DNA of 64,000 bases from a virus: the IMG/VR virus record IMGVR_UViG_3300028559_000038, positions 1 through 64,000 of that record; one strand, written 5' to 3'. Position 1 is the stretch's first letter; each line of letters begins with the position of its first letter. Below, piece after piece: positions 28,109-36,702 of the stretch. The notes below the pieces were generated by a model. That model saw only the letters and a list, made by a program, of their open reading frames with translations. It ran no database searches and was not told the DNA's origin. Both the position numbers and the translations under genes were made by a program.

Positions 28109-28789
28109 TTATTCAATTTTTTCATAATCCAAACCCAGACCTATCCCAAATCCTGCCCTCTTGGCTTTGTCGCCTTTATAGGTAAGAATGTCATTGTCTG
28201 GTCTTCCGCCATTAAATACTTTATTTTTTAACTTGGTCCATGGATCTTCTTCTTGCGACTTATTCTTATCTAAATCAATGCCCTGAATAGCAGCAAGAAA
28301 TTTTTTTTCTTCGTTATCAACTTCTCTTTTTGATTTAAGAATAGCCATTAATTCTGGCATGGATATAGAGGTTTCTAGTTCATTGTAGTCTTTCCATATT
28401 CCCAGCAAAAATGCTTCTGATTCTAATTTTACTAAATCTAGATCTGCCCAAACCGATTTATCCTCTGTGACGTTTTTTGCTACAGAATCTTTTGAGTCTT
28501 TATTAACTTTAATGCCTGCTGCTACATCCAATATTTCAAATATTGTTGGCATGTCAAAATTATCTTCTACATCTTTTTTATTTTTAGACCATTCTGGATG
28601 AAACTGTTTCATACATATTCTAATGCACTCAATTAAAACATCTGTGGCTTCATCATCGCCATTAGTGTCTTTGACTAATTGAAAAATGTCCATAAACTCC
28701 CTTAAATATTTAATTTTTAAAGGACTAATTTCTATTTCAAAACTATCAACAGAGTATACGTTTTTAATATCATAAACAGTGTTTGCCAT
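28109..28789 (-). CDS. Tail assembly chaperone (long, with C-terminal extension)
   Basis: The 226-aa protein has an N-terminal domain (residues 1-95) paralogous to the 110-aa chaperone. Its C-terminal extension (about 113-226) includes EAFLLGIWKDYNELETS and resembles a T-domain that binds the tape measure. In many siphoviruses the G and GT products arise by frameshift; here separate genes encode a short and a long form. A slippery A AAA AAC heptamer lies in frame at 28472-28478. A -1 shift there would end after 4 more codons, giving about 110 aa. TGATATAAT lies 6 nt before the ATG, suggesting a leaderless mRNA. Confidence 0.75.
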   Translation of the reverse strand: MANTVYDIKNVYSVDSFEIEISPLKIKYLREFMDIFQLVKDTNGDDEATDVLIECIRICMKQFHPEWSKNKKDVEDNFDMPTIFEILDVAAGIKVNKDSKDSVAKNVTEDKSVWADLDLVKLESEAFLLGIWKDYNELETSISMPELMAILKSKREVDNEEKKFLAAIQGIDLDKNKSQEEDPWTKLKNKVFNGGRPDNDILTYKGDKAKRAGFGIGLGLDYEKIE

Positions 28790-28795
28790 AATTCT

Positions 28796-28804
28796 ATTAT
28801 ATCA
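28796..28804 (-). promoter_or_regulatory. Extended -10 promoter TGATATAAT, leaderless
   Basis: TGATATAAT ends exactly 6 nt before the ATG at 28787-28789, with no room for a Shine-Dalgarno sequence. It begins directly at the T-run of the major-tail-gene terminator, so terminator and promoter form a compact insulator. Confidence 0.6.
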
Positions 28805-28834
28805 AAAAAAAGACCCACCAGTTTGACTAGTGGG
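28804..28834 (-). terminator. Rho-independent terminator after major tail gene
   Basis: On the minus strand, CCCACTAGT, a CAA loop and ACTGGTGGG form a 9-bp stem with one G-T pair. It is followed by TC and eight T residues. It lies 25 bases past the stop codon of the major tail gene. Confidence 0.85.
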
Positions 28835-28858
28835 CCCTTCTTTTCTTTATTAAGTTTT

Positions 28859-29503
28859 TTATGAACCTTGAATTGTACGGTCAATAATTTTTCCGTATGA
28901 TCCAGAAGTATCTTCTGGTAGAAGACGGAATGTAACATCAAACATTGTTGCTGTATCACGCTTTGCTGACACTGTAACATTTTCAATAGAAAGTGCACGG
29001 TATGCAACATAAACACGCTCAATAACGTCTGAATCTTCGCAATCTCCAGTTCCTGGTCCTACTGCGATTAATGCACGTTCAACTGGACATTCTCCAATAT
29101 CGCCTGACGCAAGATTAAGAACGCGACCTGCTGATGTGCTTTTTGTTCCTGAAAGATCGTCGGCTTGACCTGCGATTGAAAATAATAAATTTTCTAATGT
29201 TGCTTCTGCAAACGAAGTAGCAAGAGTTACTTGCATACCCTGCTTGTAAAGTTTTGCAACGTCAAGAATTTGATCTACTTGAACCTCGCCGAAATCAGGT
29301 TGAAATGTGATTTCGATACCATTACTTGTGTATCCTACGTTTTCAATTCCACCAGCAATATTTGCTGAGTTGGACAAAGTCTCTTTATAAGACTGTGTTG
29401 TTACAAACGCAGGCACTGTACCTGGTGTTAATGTACTGTCTGCTGTAAACAGTGCAGCAGCGCCAACGATAATATCGCTAGATGTACCTCTTGTATATGC
29501 CAT
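28859..29503 (-). CDS. Major tail protein (tail tube)
   Basis: The 214-aa protein lies between the tail terminator region and the tail chaperones, which is the usual place for the tube subunit. It is beta-rich: GIEITFQPDFGEVQVDQI, MQVTLATSFAEATLENL and FDVTFRLLPED fit the tail-tube fold. GAGGTGAATAA precedes the ATG, with a roughly 50-nt leader from a TATAAT at 29554-29559. A strong terminator follows the gene. Both features suit a highly expressed structural gene. Confidence 0.8.
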   Translation of the reverse strand: MAYTRGTSSDIIVGAAALFTADSTLTPGTVPAFVTTQSYKETLSNSANIAGGIENVGYTSNGIEITFQPDFGEVQVDQILDVAKLYKQGMQVTLATSFAEATLENLLFSIAGQADDLSGTKSTSAGRVLNLASGDIGECPVERALIAVGPGTGDCEDSDVIERVYVAYRALSIENVTVSAKRDTATMFDVTFRLLPEDTSGSYGKIIDRTIQGS

Positions 29504-29553
29504 TTATTCACCTCGTTTTGGTTAGTATATGGACGATTTGTTTCCTCAGAACA

Positions 29554-29583
29554 ATTATACAGCCTTTTTATTGTTGTAGGCTG
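29554..29583 (-). promoter_or_regulatory. Promoter of major tail gene with inverted repeat
   Basis: TATAAT (29554-29559) is preceded directly by TG on the minus strand. An exact 6-bp inverted repeat, CAGCCT (plus 29560-29565) and AGGCTG (29578-29583), spans the spacer just upstream of the -10. It could be an operator or simply a small hairpin ending the upstream transcript. Confidence 0.4.
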
Positions 29584-29600
29584 GGACGGTTTATATTAAA

Positions 29601-30170
29601 TTAAAGAAATTCTGGATTGTCTTTAAAATGATAGTCATATTCCACTATGTACTTATGGATGCTTCCCCTTCTATACTCGTCTAAATCTACTAGGTCTTGT
29701 GATTCGTCTGCCTGAAAAACCCTAATTCCTCTAAAAAATACTTTCATTGGAAAACCTTTTGCAACAAGATCTGCTCTATTATCATGCATCCATTTATTTA
29801 AATCTTGACCAGAGTAGTCTTCTCTGTCTAAGATTCCTAACATTACATTTCCAATGTTAGTGCAACTTTCAATAGATCCATAAACTGTGTATAAAACCTG
29901 CTCTCTTTTTCCTATTGGAAAAGCGCTAGATCTTAAGCGAATCATACGATCATAAAACAAAACAGCAGGAAGCGTTCCATCTTCTGATGTTTGCAAACCC
30001 TCATATATTTCTGAAATATTAACTGCTTGTCCTGCTGGTAAAAATGGAATATACGATGTGATGTTTGGGTTTATTGCCATATTTATATCCTCATATTTAC
30101 TAAGTTCAGAATACAAATACTCGTTAATGTACCTTATAGGAAAATCAAATGTTGCTGCTGCGGTTACCAT
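29601..30170 (-). CDS. Putative tail terminator protein
   Basis: The 189-aa protein is the last gene before the major tail protein, as expected for the subunit that caps the tail tube. It is a small alpha/beta protein with MIRLRSSAFPIGKREQVLYT in the middle and KYIVEYDYHFKDN at the C-terminus. The assignment follows gene order in siphoviruses rather than a strong sequence signature. Confidence 0.6.
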   Translation of the reverse strand: MVTAAATFDFPIRYINEYLYSELSKYEDINMAINPNITSYIPFLPAGQAVNISEIYEGLQTSEDGTLPAVLFYDRMIRLRSSAFPIGKREQVLYTVYGSIESCTNIGNVMLGILDREDYSGQDLNKWMHDNRADLVAKGFPMKVFFRGIRVFQADESQDLVDLDEYRRGSIHKYIVEYDYHFKDNPEFL

Positions 30171-30174
30171 AATT

Positions 30175-30852
30175 CTATTCTACCTCAATTTTTGCATCTA
30201 CCATCCATTTAAACCCAGTGGCTTTGCCTACTGATCTACCACCTTTAACCCCTGCTGCAAAATTCTTTTTATATATTTTGGGATTATTTAAATACTCATA
30301 CAATCCTGTTGATGTTAAAAATGACTGAGTAAAATATACGTTCATAAAAGTATCAAATACTTTCTCATAGGATCCTTTAACTTCTCTACCCCCAGGAAAA
30401 CTATTAACTATTGTTTTTTTAGTAAACACTTCAGTCCCATTATCCATAAACACTAAAGCATTGTTTCCTTTTGGCCTTATAACAACTGGAACCCCATCTT
30501 CCATAATTTTTGCCTTACTGTAGAAAGGTTCATAAGACCCAGACTGTACTGATTGAGACTGCTTAAATTTAGAGTTAATTGATATCCCCAAACTTGTTAC
30601 TCGATATTCAACGTCAAACAATCTTTGCCCTCTATTTCCAACCTGATACCATTCGTATACGTGGTGTAGTGCTGCAGGATTGCTTCTTGCCATCGCATCT
30701 ATATATAATTTTAATGCTTCAACTGTTCCTCTTGCAAGATTATCTAAAAATATTTTTTTTCCAGACTCAGCACCTTCTAAAAAACCAAAAGAATAATCTA
30801 CCATATTATCTAACTGTTTTTGAAAAAGTTTAGTATTTAGTTTAACTAGCAT
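30175..30852 (-). CDS. Putative head-tail joining/neck protein
   Basis: The 225-aa protein lies between the head-tail closure-like and tail terminator-like genes and overlaps its upstream neighbour (TAATG). It is basic, with an N-terminal helix (LFQKQLDNMVDYSFGFLEG). The position matches HK97-gp10-like neck or minor tail proteins. Moderately confident of the role by gene order only. Confidence 0.55.
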   Translation of the reverse strand: MLVKLNTKLFQKQLDNMVDYSFGFLEGAESGKKIFLDNLARGTVEALKLYIDAMARSNPAALHHVYEWYQVGNRGQRLFDVEYRVTSLGISINSKFKQSQSVQSGSYEPFYSKAKIMEDGVPVVIRPKGNNALVFMDNGTEVFTKKTIVNSFPGGREVKGSYEKVFDTFMNVYFTQSFLTSTGLYEYLNNPKIYKKNFAAGVKGGRSVGKATGFKWMVDAKIEVE

Positions 30853-31298
30853 TAATCTACTGACGCTTGACTATCAGTACGTCTCCAAACCATTCTATAT
30901 GAATCAATATTTCCAAACGGACCAACAAATGGATTTATTGTTGCAATTTCGTATATTGTGCCTTTGCCAGAGCGTATGCCAGAGGTTTCTTTATATATTG
31001 AATTACCCTTATCATCTCTTATGTTTGTAATTAGGATATCCGTTATGGCATAACTTTTACCAAGAGAAGACACTCTTAGGTCGGTTAATGATCTTGCGTT
31101 TAGTTTATTGCTTAGGGTTGAAATCATCTTGGGATCCAACTCTTCGATGTTTTTTCTAGAGGATGGGGTGGCGTTGCAAGCAATTGTTCTATCAATAACC
31201 CATTGTTTTTTTATTTCTCCGTAGCCACCTTGGGAGGCTATTGCATAGTAAACATCTGCACACATGGGATGAATAAAGTCATTTAACTCGCATAACAT
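30852..31298 (-). CDS. Putative head closure protein
   Basis: The 148-aa protein follows the connector-like gene and is coupled to it by overlapping stop and start codons. It has a beta-rich C-terminal half (GTIYEIATINPFVGPFG, YRMVWRRTD), as seen in head-tail stoppers. Role inferred from position. Confidence 0.55.
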   Translation of the reverse strand: MLCELNDFIHPMCADVYYAIASQGGYGEIKKQWVIDRTIACNATPSSRKNIEELDPKMISTLSNKLNARSLTDLRVSSLGKSYAITDILITNIRDDKGNSIYKETSGIRSGKGTIYEIATINPFVGPFGNIDSYRMVWRRTDSQASVD

Positions 31299-32206
31299 TA
31301 AATCACACCTGGCCTAACAAGGTTATTTCTGTATTTGTCTAAAATTTTATCAACTATCATATTGCCAGTTCCATTTAAAACAGTTTTATCAAACTGAATT
31401 TTATACTGATCAGTATTGTATGATGTTACATATCGTTTGTAATAGTCTAACTTCCCGCACTTTAAATCTTCAATTAATAACTTTGTTGCATACTCAATAT
31501 CAACAGGAACTGTTTTATACCCTGCGTCTAGTAGAAAAATATAATCATAGCCTCTTGGAAAATCAACAACTCTTCCAGTTCCTACGGATCCTAAATCTCC
31601 AGCGGATGCAGGGAGTATAATTGATCCTTGCTCAACTCGGTTGTATGTAGATTCAGAAACACGTTGAATGGCAGAGTTATCTCCGGTAATATTAAAATCG
31701 TAAAAATTTTCATCTGGAGTTTCAAAATCAAAAATTAAAATATTGTTTTCATATACCTTTAAGACTTTATTAAATTTTTTCCAAACATTAAAATAGTCTG
31801 ATCCTTGGCCAACGCCTTGAACTATCATTTTTGAATTATAAAAACCATCCTGAATTATGGTATCTATTATTGATCTAGCAACCATTTCTAGTTGTGTGTA
31901 CTCTGTAATTTCTGAAGCGGTAGATCCCAAACTATTTGGGTTAACATACGGCCTTACAAAATCAACTACATCTTCTACAACTATATTTTCATCTTCGTCT
32001 AAAATTTGAAATAAAAATTTCCTGTCCATTAATAAATCAGATTGATTAAAGGTATAAGTAACTTTAGAGTTTACTGTTGATACGACGTTAGAAGATACCA
32101 TTTCATGATCTACTAAATCTTCAACATATATTGTATAGTTTTCGTTATTGTCTGGCACTTCCCAAGTAGTTAATTTTGGGTATGTGGGTACTCTTAATAT
32201 ATCCAT
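31298..32206 (-). CDS. Putative head-tail adaptor/connector
   Basis: The 302-aa protein has an N-terminal beta-domain (TWEVPDNNENYTIYVEDLV) and a helical C-terminal half (DIEYATKLLIEDLKCGKLD). The latter resembles adaptor proteins that attach below the portal. It is one base away from the upstream 90-aa gene. Its extra N-terminal beta domain makes it larger than typical adaptors. Confidence 0.55.
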   Translation of the reverse strand: MDILRVPTYPKLTTWEVPDNNENYTIYVEDLVDHEMVSSNVVSTVNSKVTYTFNQSDLLMDRKFLFQILDEDENIVVEDVVDFVRPYVNPNSLGSTASEITEYTQLEMVARSIIDTIIQDGFYNSKMIVQGVGQGSDYFNVWKKFNKVLKVYENNILIFDFETPDENFYDFNITGDNSAIQRVSESTYNRVEQGSIILPASAGDLGSVGTGRVVDFPRGYDYIFLLDAGYKTVPVDIEYATKLLIEDLKCGKLDYYKRYVTSYNTDQYKIQFDKTVLNGTGNMIVDKILDKYRNNLVRPGVI

Positions 32207-32207
32207 A

Positions 32208-32480
32208 TTATAATCCGTATTCCTTTGCTACTTCTTCAGGGTCGGCAAGCCTAATTCCTGATTTAGTTAACCATTTTTCTAAATTCTTTTTTTCTATAAT
32301 GTTATATCCCTTTAATACTTTTCCCAGGCTTGACGAATATAAATTTTTAATTGAATGAATGGCGACCAAATCTTTTACCTTAACCGTTTTAATTTCTTTG
32401 TTTTGGGTAGGCAGATTGTCTACAGAGACTCCTAAAATATTATTTTCAATTAAATCAATTTTTTGTTTTTCTGTTGACAT
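32208..32480 (-). CDS. Hypothetical small protein after capsid gene
   Basis: The 90-aa protein is basic and helical, ending RLADPEEVAKEYGL, with a pattern reminiscent of small winged-helix or Rho-N-like helical domains. GAGGGAGAAAA precedes the ATG. It starts a new transcription unit after the capsid terminator, with TGATATAAT at 32498-32506. A head-decoration or connector-accessory role is possible but not shown. Confidence 0.6.
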   Translation of the reverse strand: MSTEKQKIDLIENNILGVSVDNLPTQNKEIKTVKVKDLVAIHSIKNLYSSSLGKVLKGYNIIEKKNLEKWLTKSGIRLADPEEVAKEYGL

Positions 32481-32497
32481 TTTTCTCCCTCAATTGT

Positions 32498-32506
32498 ATT
32501 ATATCA
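32498..32506 (-). promoter_or_regulatory. Extended -10 promoter TGATATAAT downstream of capsid terminator
   Basis: TGATATAAT lies directly after the T-rich tail of the capsid terminator and 17 nt before the ATG at 32478-32480, with GAGGGAG between. It restarts transcription of the connector genes. Confidence 0.55.
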
Positions 32507-32509
32507 TTA

Positions 32510-32548
32510 TAAATTAAAATGGGGATAAGAGATTTAACTCTTACCCCC
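32510..32548 (-). terminator. Rho-independent terminator after major capsid gene
   Basis: On the minus strand, GGGGGTAAGAG, a 6-nt loop and CTCTTATCCCC form an 11-bp stem with one G-T pair, followed by ATTTTAATTT. It lies about 20 bases past the stop codon of the major capsid gene. Confidence 0.8.
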
Positions 32549-32569
32549 AAAATAAAAACTGTTTACAGA

Positions 32570-33718
32570 TTATGAATCTGAAGCAGCATCAGCGAATGCA
32601 ATTGCATCCTGCTCTTCCCATTGCAAACCGAAACGAACGAATACTGTGTATTCGATTGTATCTTTCTTTGCTTGGTATTGACGATTTACAGTAATGTCTC
32701 TTTGGAAACCCCATACACGGTTGGCAGGGAATGTTAAATCAACATATCCTTCTGGGTAGTAAGGAACTTCTTGAACTTCAATACCTAGAACACGAGTTGT
32801 ACGTGCTCCGCCAAAAGTTTGTCCTAGACCGTCTAAATAGTTTTGACGGTTTGCTTGTGTGCTTCCTGGAACTTGTCCAGCAAACGCTTCTGCAACTGCA
32901 TCTGCAAGGGTACCGTTATTTTTAACGATTCCTCCAAATACATCTGTTCCTGCATAGAACTTAAGATTGTTCTTAAGTGCACGATACTTACGTGGCATTG
33001 CATTGATGATGTTTTGCATCACAGATGGTGTCCAAGCGTTATCTGATACAGTTACTTCTGACTCATGGGCATCCCCATCGGTCTTTACCTTATTAACAAA
33101 TCCGTTCATAATTGAAAGGAATGCGTTTGATCCTGCACCTGTACCATTAATAGCAAGGTCTTCGATATCATTACCGAAAGCATTTGTCATTAATCGAACG
33201 ATGTGATCTTCTAGTGCTGCACCTTCGATGTTATCTTCTAGTGCCTCTGCAGAAACTTCCCAATCTAGACGAATCTTCTTGGTTGTAAGTTCTACTTTGC
33301 TAAATGTTGCTCCAGCGTTGGTGTAGTCACCAACTGCTTGTGAAGCAGCACGAATTACACGCTCACCAACGTTAACTTTTTCAAGTTCCATTGTGTTAGC
33401 ACGCATTGTAACGCGACGGCCATCTTGTGCAAGTACTGTTGCGTCCCAAACATAGTCAATAAATTGACGTGCTTGTTCTGGACGAAGAATACCACTGCCA
33501 GCATCACCTGAGGGGTTAACTGCATTTGGACCATCTACGATTCCTGATAGTGCTGTTGGGATATTCCCAATAACTCCACCATCAGAGTAATTACCTGGTA
33601 CGTTTGTTGCTGCGTCTGAACCTGATGCAAATGCACCCTGACCTTGGAAAAGGCCTGGAGTAGTTCCACCAATATTGCCACTTGTACCTGGCTGATTTTT
33701 CTTAATTTCTTCCGACAT
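32570..33718 (-). CDS. Major capsid protein (HK97 fold, putative)
   Basis: The 382-aa protein starts at ATG 33716-33718 behind GGAGGTGTAATC; the frame upstream of this overlaps the protease gene and has no better start. The N-terminal 90 residues are Gly/Ser/Pro-rich and probably removed by the prohead protease. A helix-rich E-loop/spine-like region (FSKVELTTKKIRLDWEVS) and an A-domain (VLGIEVQEVPYYPEGYV) follow. Its position after portal and protease and the strong terminator fit a highly expressed capsid gene. Confidence 0.85.
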   Translation of the reverse strand: MSEEIKKNQPGTSGNIGGTTPGLFQGQGAFASGSDAATNVPGNYSDGGVIGNIPTALSGIVDGPNAVNPSGDAGSGILRPEQARQFIDYVWDATVLAQDGRRVTMRANTMELEKVNVGERVIRAASQAVGDYTNAGATFSKVELTTKKIRLDWEVSAEALEDNIEGAALEDHIVRLMTNAFGNDIEDLAINGTGAGSNAFLSIMNGFVNKVKTDGDAHESEVTVSDNAWTPSVMQNIINAMPRKYRALKNNLKFYAGTDVFGGIVKNNGTLADAVAEAFAGQVPGSTQANRQNYLDGLGQTFGGARTTRVLGIEVQEVPYYPEGYVDLTFPANRVWGFQRDITVNRQYQAKKDTIEYTVFVRFGLQWEEQDAIAFADAASDS

Positions 33719-33737
33719 GATTACACCTCCAGATGAT

Positions 33738-35072
33738 TTATCTAAATAGATCGGCTGTTTTGAGGAAACGACCGCCCCATAGGGATTTTTCAACCATTTC
33801 AGGCTGATTCTGAATAATCTCTCCGAGATCTCCAGATTTTCGGAATGCTGTATCTGCCTCAACGGCGTTTACTCGCTTTCCAAATTCATTGAATGCATCT
33901 TTTGTTGCAATTGCATCTTGTGCGACTGCATCAATTGATTTTGTGATTGTATTAACCTGCTCTTGTAGAGACTTAACGGTTGCAACTAGATCGCTAAAGG
34001 CTGATGTTAAAGTATTGTTGATTTCAGTAACTGCTTCTGCAATTACCTTATCAGATTTAGATACCTCTTCAGTCTTTTCTGGTGTTGCCACTGACTCAGA
34101 CTTTGTAACCTCTTCTACTTTAACATCTTCTGTTTTAGTAATTTCAGAAACTTCATTCTGTTCTGTTGTTGCAACTTCTGCCACTGTAATATCTTCTGAT
34201 TTTTCAGTTTCAGCAGTTTCGACTATGGCTTCTACCTGAGGAGCGACCTGAATATCTTCAACAACAACATCTGAATTCTTAACGATTTCTTCTGTTGTAT
34301 TTTTTGTTGTTTTTGACATAGGATTTTCCTCCTTATTCATCTTAGAAGTGTTTGTGCCTTTAGCACTTGCTACTAAGAACTTTATCATTTTTGTTTTCTC
34401 GTTGTCTGTTTTTTCAACGAAACCTATATTTTCCATTTGTATTCCATCAGTTGGACTTAACTCTGATTCATTTTGTGACAACATCACAACACCTGAATTC
34501 TTATCCCAAAATACATTTTCAATTACTGTGTCTGCACCCTTAACAACATTTACTCCGTCTACTTTTTCTACTGAAATTATATTTGCAAATTGATTTGCTG
34601 GGCTATCAACTAAAGATAATTCTACTAAATCATAATCTTTAATAACTCTAATTGTTTTATCTACTTTTTCATTATAGGCATCGTCCCACTCGTTCATTCT
34701 CCCGCCAATAGAAAAACCAGTATATGTTCCGTCTAAAACTTTTTCCCAAGCGTCCTGCGCACCTTTTGAAATGTAGGCAGAAACAACAACTCCATTGTAC
34801 ATTTTTTCTGAACTCTCATCATAATATTTATCTTCTTTGAATGAAACCATTTTGCCAACTGCAGATGGTTGATGCATCTCACGAATATTTCCACGAAATT
34901 TTTTAAATGCCTTTAAACTTGCTTCAGTTGTAACAATGTCATCTTGCTTATCTACGTTGTCAAGAGTTGCAAAACCAGAAACAGTTCGTCTTTCTTTATC
35001 TACCTTATTGAAAGGCATTGATAATCTAAGATTTTCGCCCTCTGCGTTCCACTGGGCTTTTGATATAATCAT
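33738..35072 (-). CDS. Prohead protease fused to scaffold-like domain
   Basis: The 444-aa protein has an HK97-type (S78) prohead protease domain in its first 170 residues. A catalytic His lies in REMHQPSAVGKM, the Ser in GTYTGFSIGG, and the strand DLVELSLVDSPAN follows. The C-terminal half is Glu/Val/Thr-rich low complexity (about 250-340), then a coiled coil (about 340-400), as in scaffolding proteins. No separate scaffold gene exists between portal and capsid, so one polypeptide probably supplies both activities. TATAAT lies 10 nt before the ATG. Confidence 0.85.
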   Translation of the reverse strand: MIISKAQWNAEGENLRLSMPFNKVDKERRTVSGFATLDNVDKQDDIVTTEASLKAFKKFRGNIREMHQPSAVGKMVSFKEDKYYDESSEKMYNGVVVSAYISKGAQDAWEKVLDGTYTGFSIGGRMNEWDDAYNEKVDKTIRVIKDYDLVELSLVDSPANQFANIISVEKVDGVNVVKGADTVIENVFWDKNSGVVMLSQNESELSPTDGIQMENIGFVEKTDNEKTKMIKFLVASAKGTNTSKMNKEENPMSKTTKNTTEEIVKNSDVVVEDIQVAPQVEAIVETAETEKSEDITVAEVATTEQNEVSEITKTEDVKVEEVTKSESVATPEKTEEVSKSDKVIAEAVTEINNTLTSAFSDLVATVKSLQEQVNTITKSIDAVAQDAIATKDAFNEFGKRVNAVEADTAFRKSGDLGEIIQNQPEMVEKSLWGGRFLKTADLFR

Positions 35073-35112
35073 ACTAGTATATATTATAGTGCAATTTTTT
35101 ACACTATCTCAC

Positions 35113-36702
35113 TTATTGAGACGATCTTCCTTCGCCCTTGGGGTTTCTTCCAGAAACTGTTGCTGCACCATCGGATTGATTGTTTGATCGTTCTGAATCT
35201 CTTTGTCTATTGGCTGTTTCATTTGCTACGTCTTGTGGCTTTAATTGAAAAGGCTCATCACCATATGAAACTTGTGGTAATCCAAGTTGTTGCCTTGCTT
35301 CATTGGGAAGCATGACCTGTGTTTTTACGTACCTCTCTAATATTTGAGACTGAGTAATTTCATCTGTTAAAGTGAGTTCGTTAAACCTAAACTCTAAAAT
35401 ATCAGTCTTTTCACGAATAATTTTATTAATCATTTTTTCTATTTGTCTTTGGGCTGGTCTTGCCACCTGCTCTTTAAACGTCCTATCTTGTGACAAAGCA
35501 GCAGCCAAAGATGAAGCATCGTTCCCACCAAGTTTAGATATTGGCACTTGATGTGCTATTAAGATATCATCACGATTTTGTTTTCTATACTCTTTAAATG
35601 ATCCATCTTGAATTCCGTTTTCAATTGGCTCCATTTTAAATTCAACTTTATTTCCATCAGAGTCGCCAGGAAGAGGAATGTATAGTGTTCTGTGAGACTG
35701 ACCTTTTAGACTGGTTTGCAAAAATCTAAACATTTTATCTTCAGCGTCTGAAGAAAGTTTTGCTCCTTTTAAAGTTACAACATATCTTGGCACAGCCTTG
35801 TTTGAAAAATAATCAATATTGTATTGAGATGCTAATTGATCTCCATGTAAAGAAGATATTGCAGAAATAATGTCTGGTACACCATAAAAAGTATTTAACG
35901 GAGAGTATTGTTTCAACTGAATGATTTCGTTTGGCCTGCTATCTGATGTTATTGGATTTGGATTTGTTGCTCCAAAATTTCTAAAATAAACAACCTTGTT
36001 TGCAATAATTTGAACAAAGCCGTCACGCAGACGCCTTACACGCATTGTGGTTGCGGGAATGTGCCCTACATATCCTATTTCCCCCCTTATAGTTCTTCCA
36101 ATTTCTATGTAACCGTTTCCAGTTGCCTGAACGTCTGTATATACTTTTTCCATCGTAGATGTAAAAGAATCTTCGTTGTTTAAATTTTCTAACCAATCAG
36201 TTAGTTCAATTTTTGATCTTTCAATTCTTCCTCTTGCTCTTTCTGTTGCTTCTTTATCTGCAGAGGCTTCTAATTTAAGAGTTGTTCTTGGAGATATTTG
36301 AAATTTATATCCTAGCCCAACAATGTTTTCTACTTTTGCATCAATTGCTGCATGATTTGCAAACGAAGTGTCATAATAATTGGCTAACTCATAAACGTTC
36401 CATGGCGGAGTTATAACATCAAACAAACCATAAGCATTTCTATATAGTGTGCCTGGATTTATTTCTTTTGATTGTGCCCCATCTTTTCCAGAACTAACAG
36501 CATTAGCACTACTTAAATATGTTGGAGAGGCTTCAACTTTTGACATTCTAGAAGCACGTCTTTTAAAATTATTATCTAGTCCAGATAAATTTTTTAACTC
36601 TTCCCAAGATTGATCGAATGCGTCGCTTTTTTTAAATTGACTATCTGTATCTTGTAGGTCATCAATTCTTGCTCCGACCCTATATTCTATTTCTTCACTC
36701 AT
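35113..36702 (-). CDS. Portal protein
   Basis: The 529-aa protein matches siphovirus portals in size, position and style: FDVITPPWNVYELANYYDTS, then YNIDYFSNKAVPRYVVTLKG, then AHQVPISKLGGNDASSLAAA, then ILERYVKTQVMLPNEARQQL. It would form the dodecameric ring at the capsid vertex through which DNA is packaged. The start overlaps the stop of the 136-codon gene upstream (TAATGAG). The C-terminus is hydrophilic. Confidence 0.88.
   Translation of the reverse strand: MSEEIEYRVGARIDDLQDTDSQFKKSDAFDQSWEELKNLSGLDNNFKRRASRMSKVEASPTYLSSANAVSSGKDGAQSKEINPGTLYRNAYGLFDVITPPWNVYELANYYDTSFANHAAIDAKVENIVGLGYKFQISPRTTLKLEASADKEATERARGRIERSKIELTDWLENLNNEDSFTSTMEKVYTDVQATGNGYIEIGRTIRGEIGYVGHIPATTMRVRRLRDGFVQIIANKVVYFRNFGATNPNPITSDSRPNEIIQLKQYSPLNTFYGVPDIISAISSLHGDQLASQYNIDYFSNKAVPRYVVTLKGAKLSSDAEDKMFRFLQTSLKGQSHRTLYIPLPGDSDGNKVEFKMEPIENGIQDGSFKEYRKQNRDDILIAHQVPISKLGGNDASSLAAALSQDRTFKEQVARPAQRQIEKMINKIIREKTDILEFRFNELTLTDEITQSQILERYVKTQVMLPNEARQQLGLPQVSYGDEPFQLKPQDVANETANRQRDSERSNNQSDGAATVSGRNPKGEGRSSQ

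Noticed and set aside
33719-33862. Longer N-terminus for the capsid protein
   Set aside because: It overlaps the protease gene in another frame; GGAGGTG supports the ATG at 33716-33718.
33889-34239. Plus-strand Ser/Thr/Val-rich frame opposite the protease/scaffold gene
   Set aside because: Its composition is the mirror of the Glu/Val/Thr-rich scaffold region, so it reflects low complexity on the other strand.
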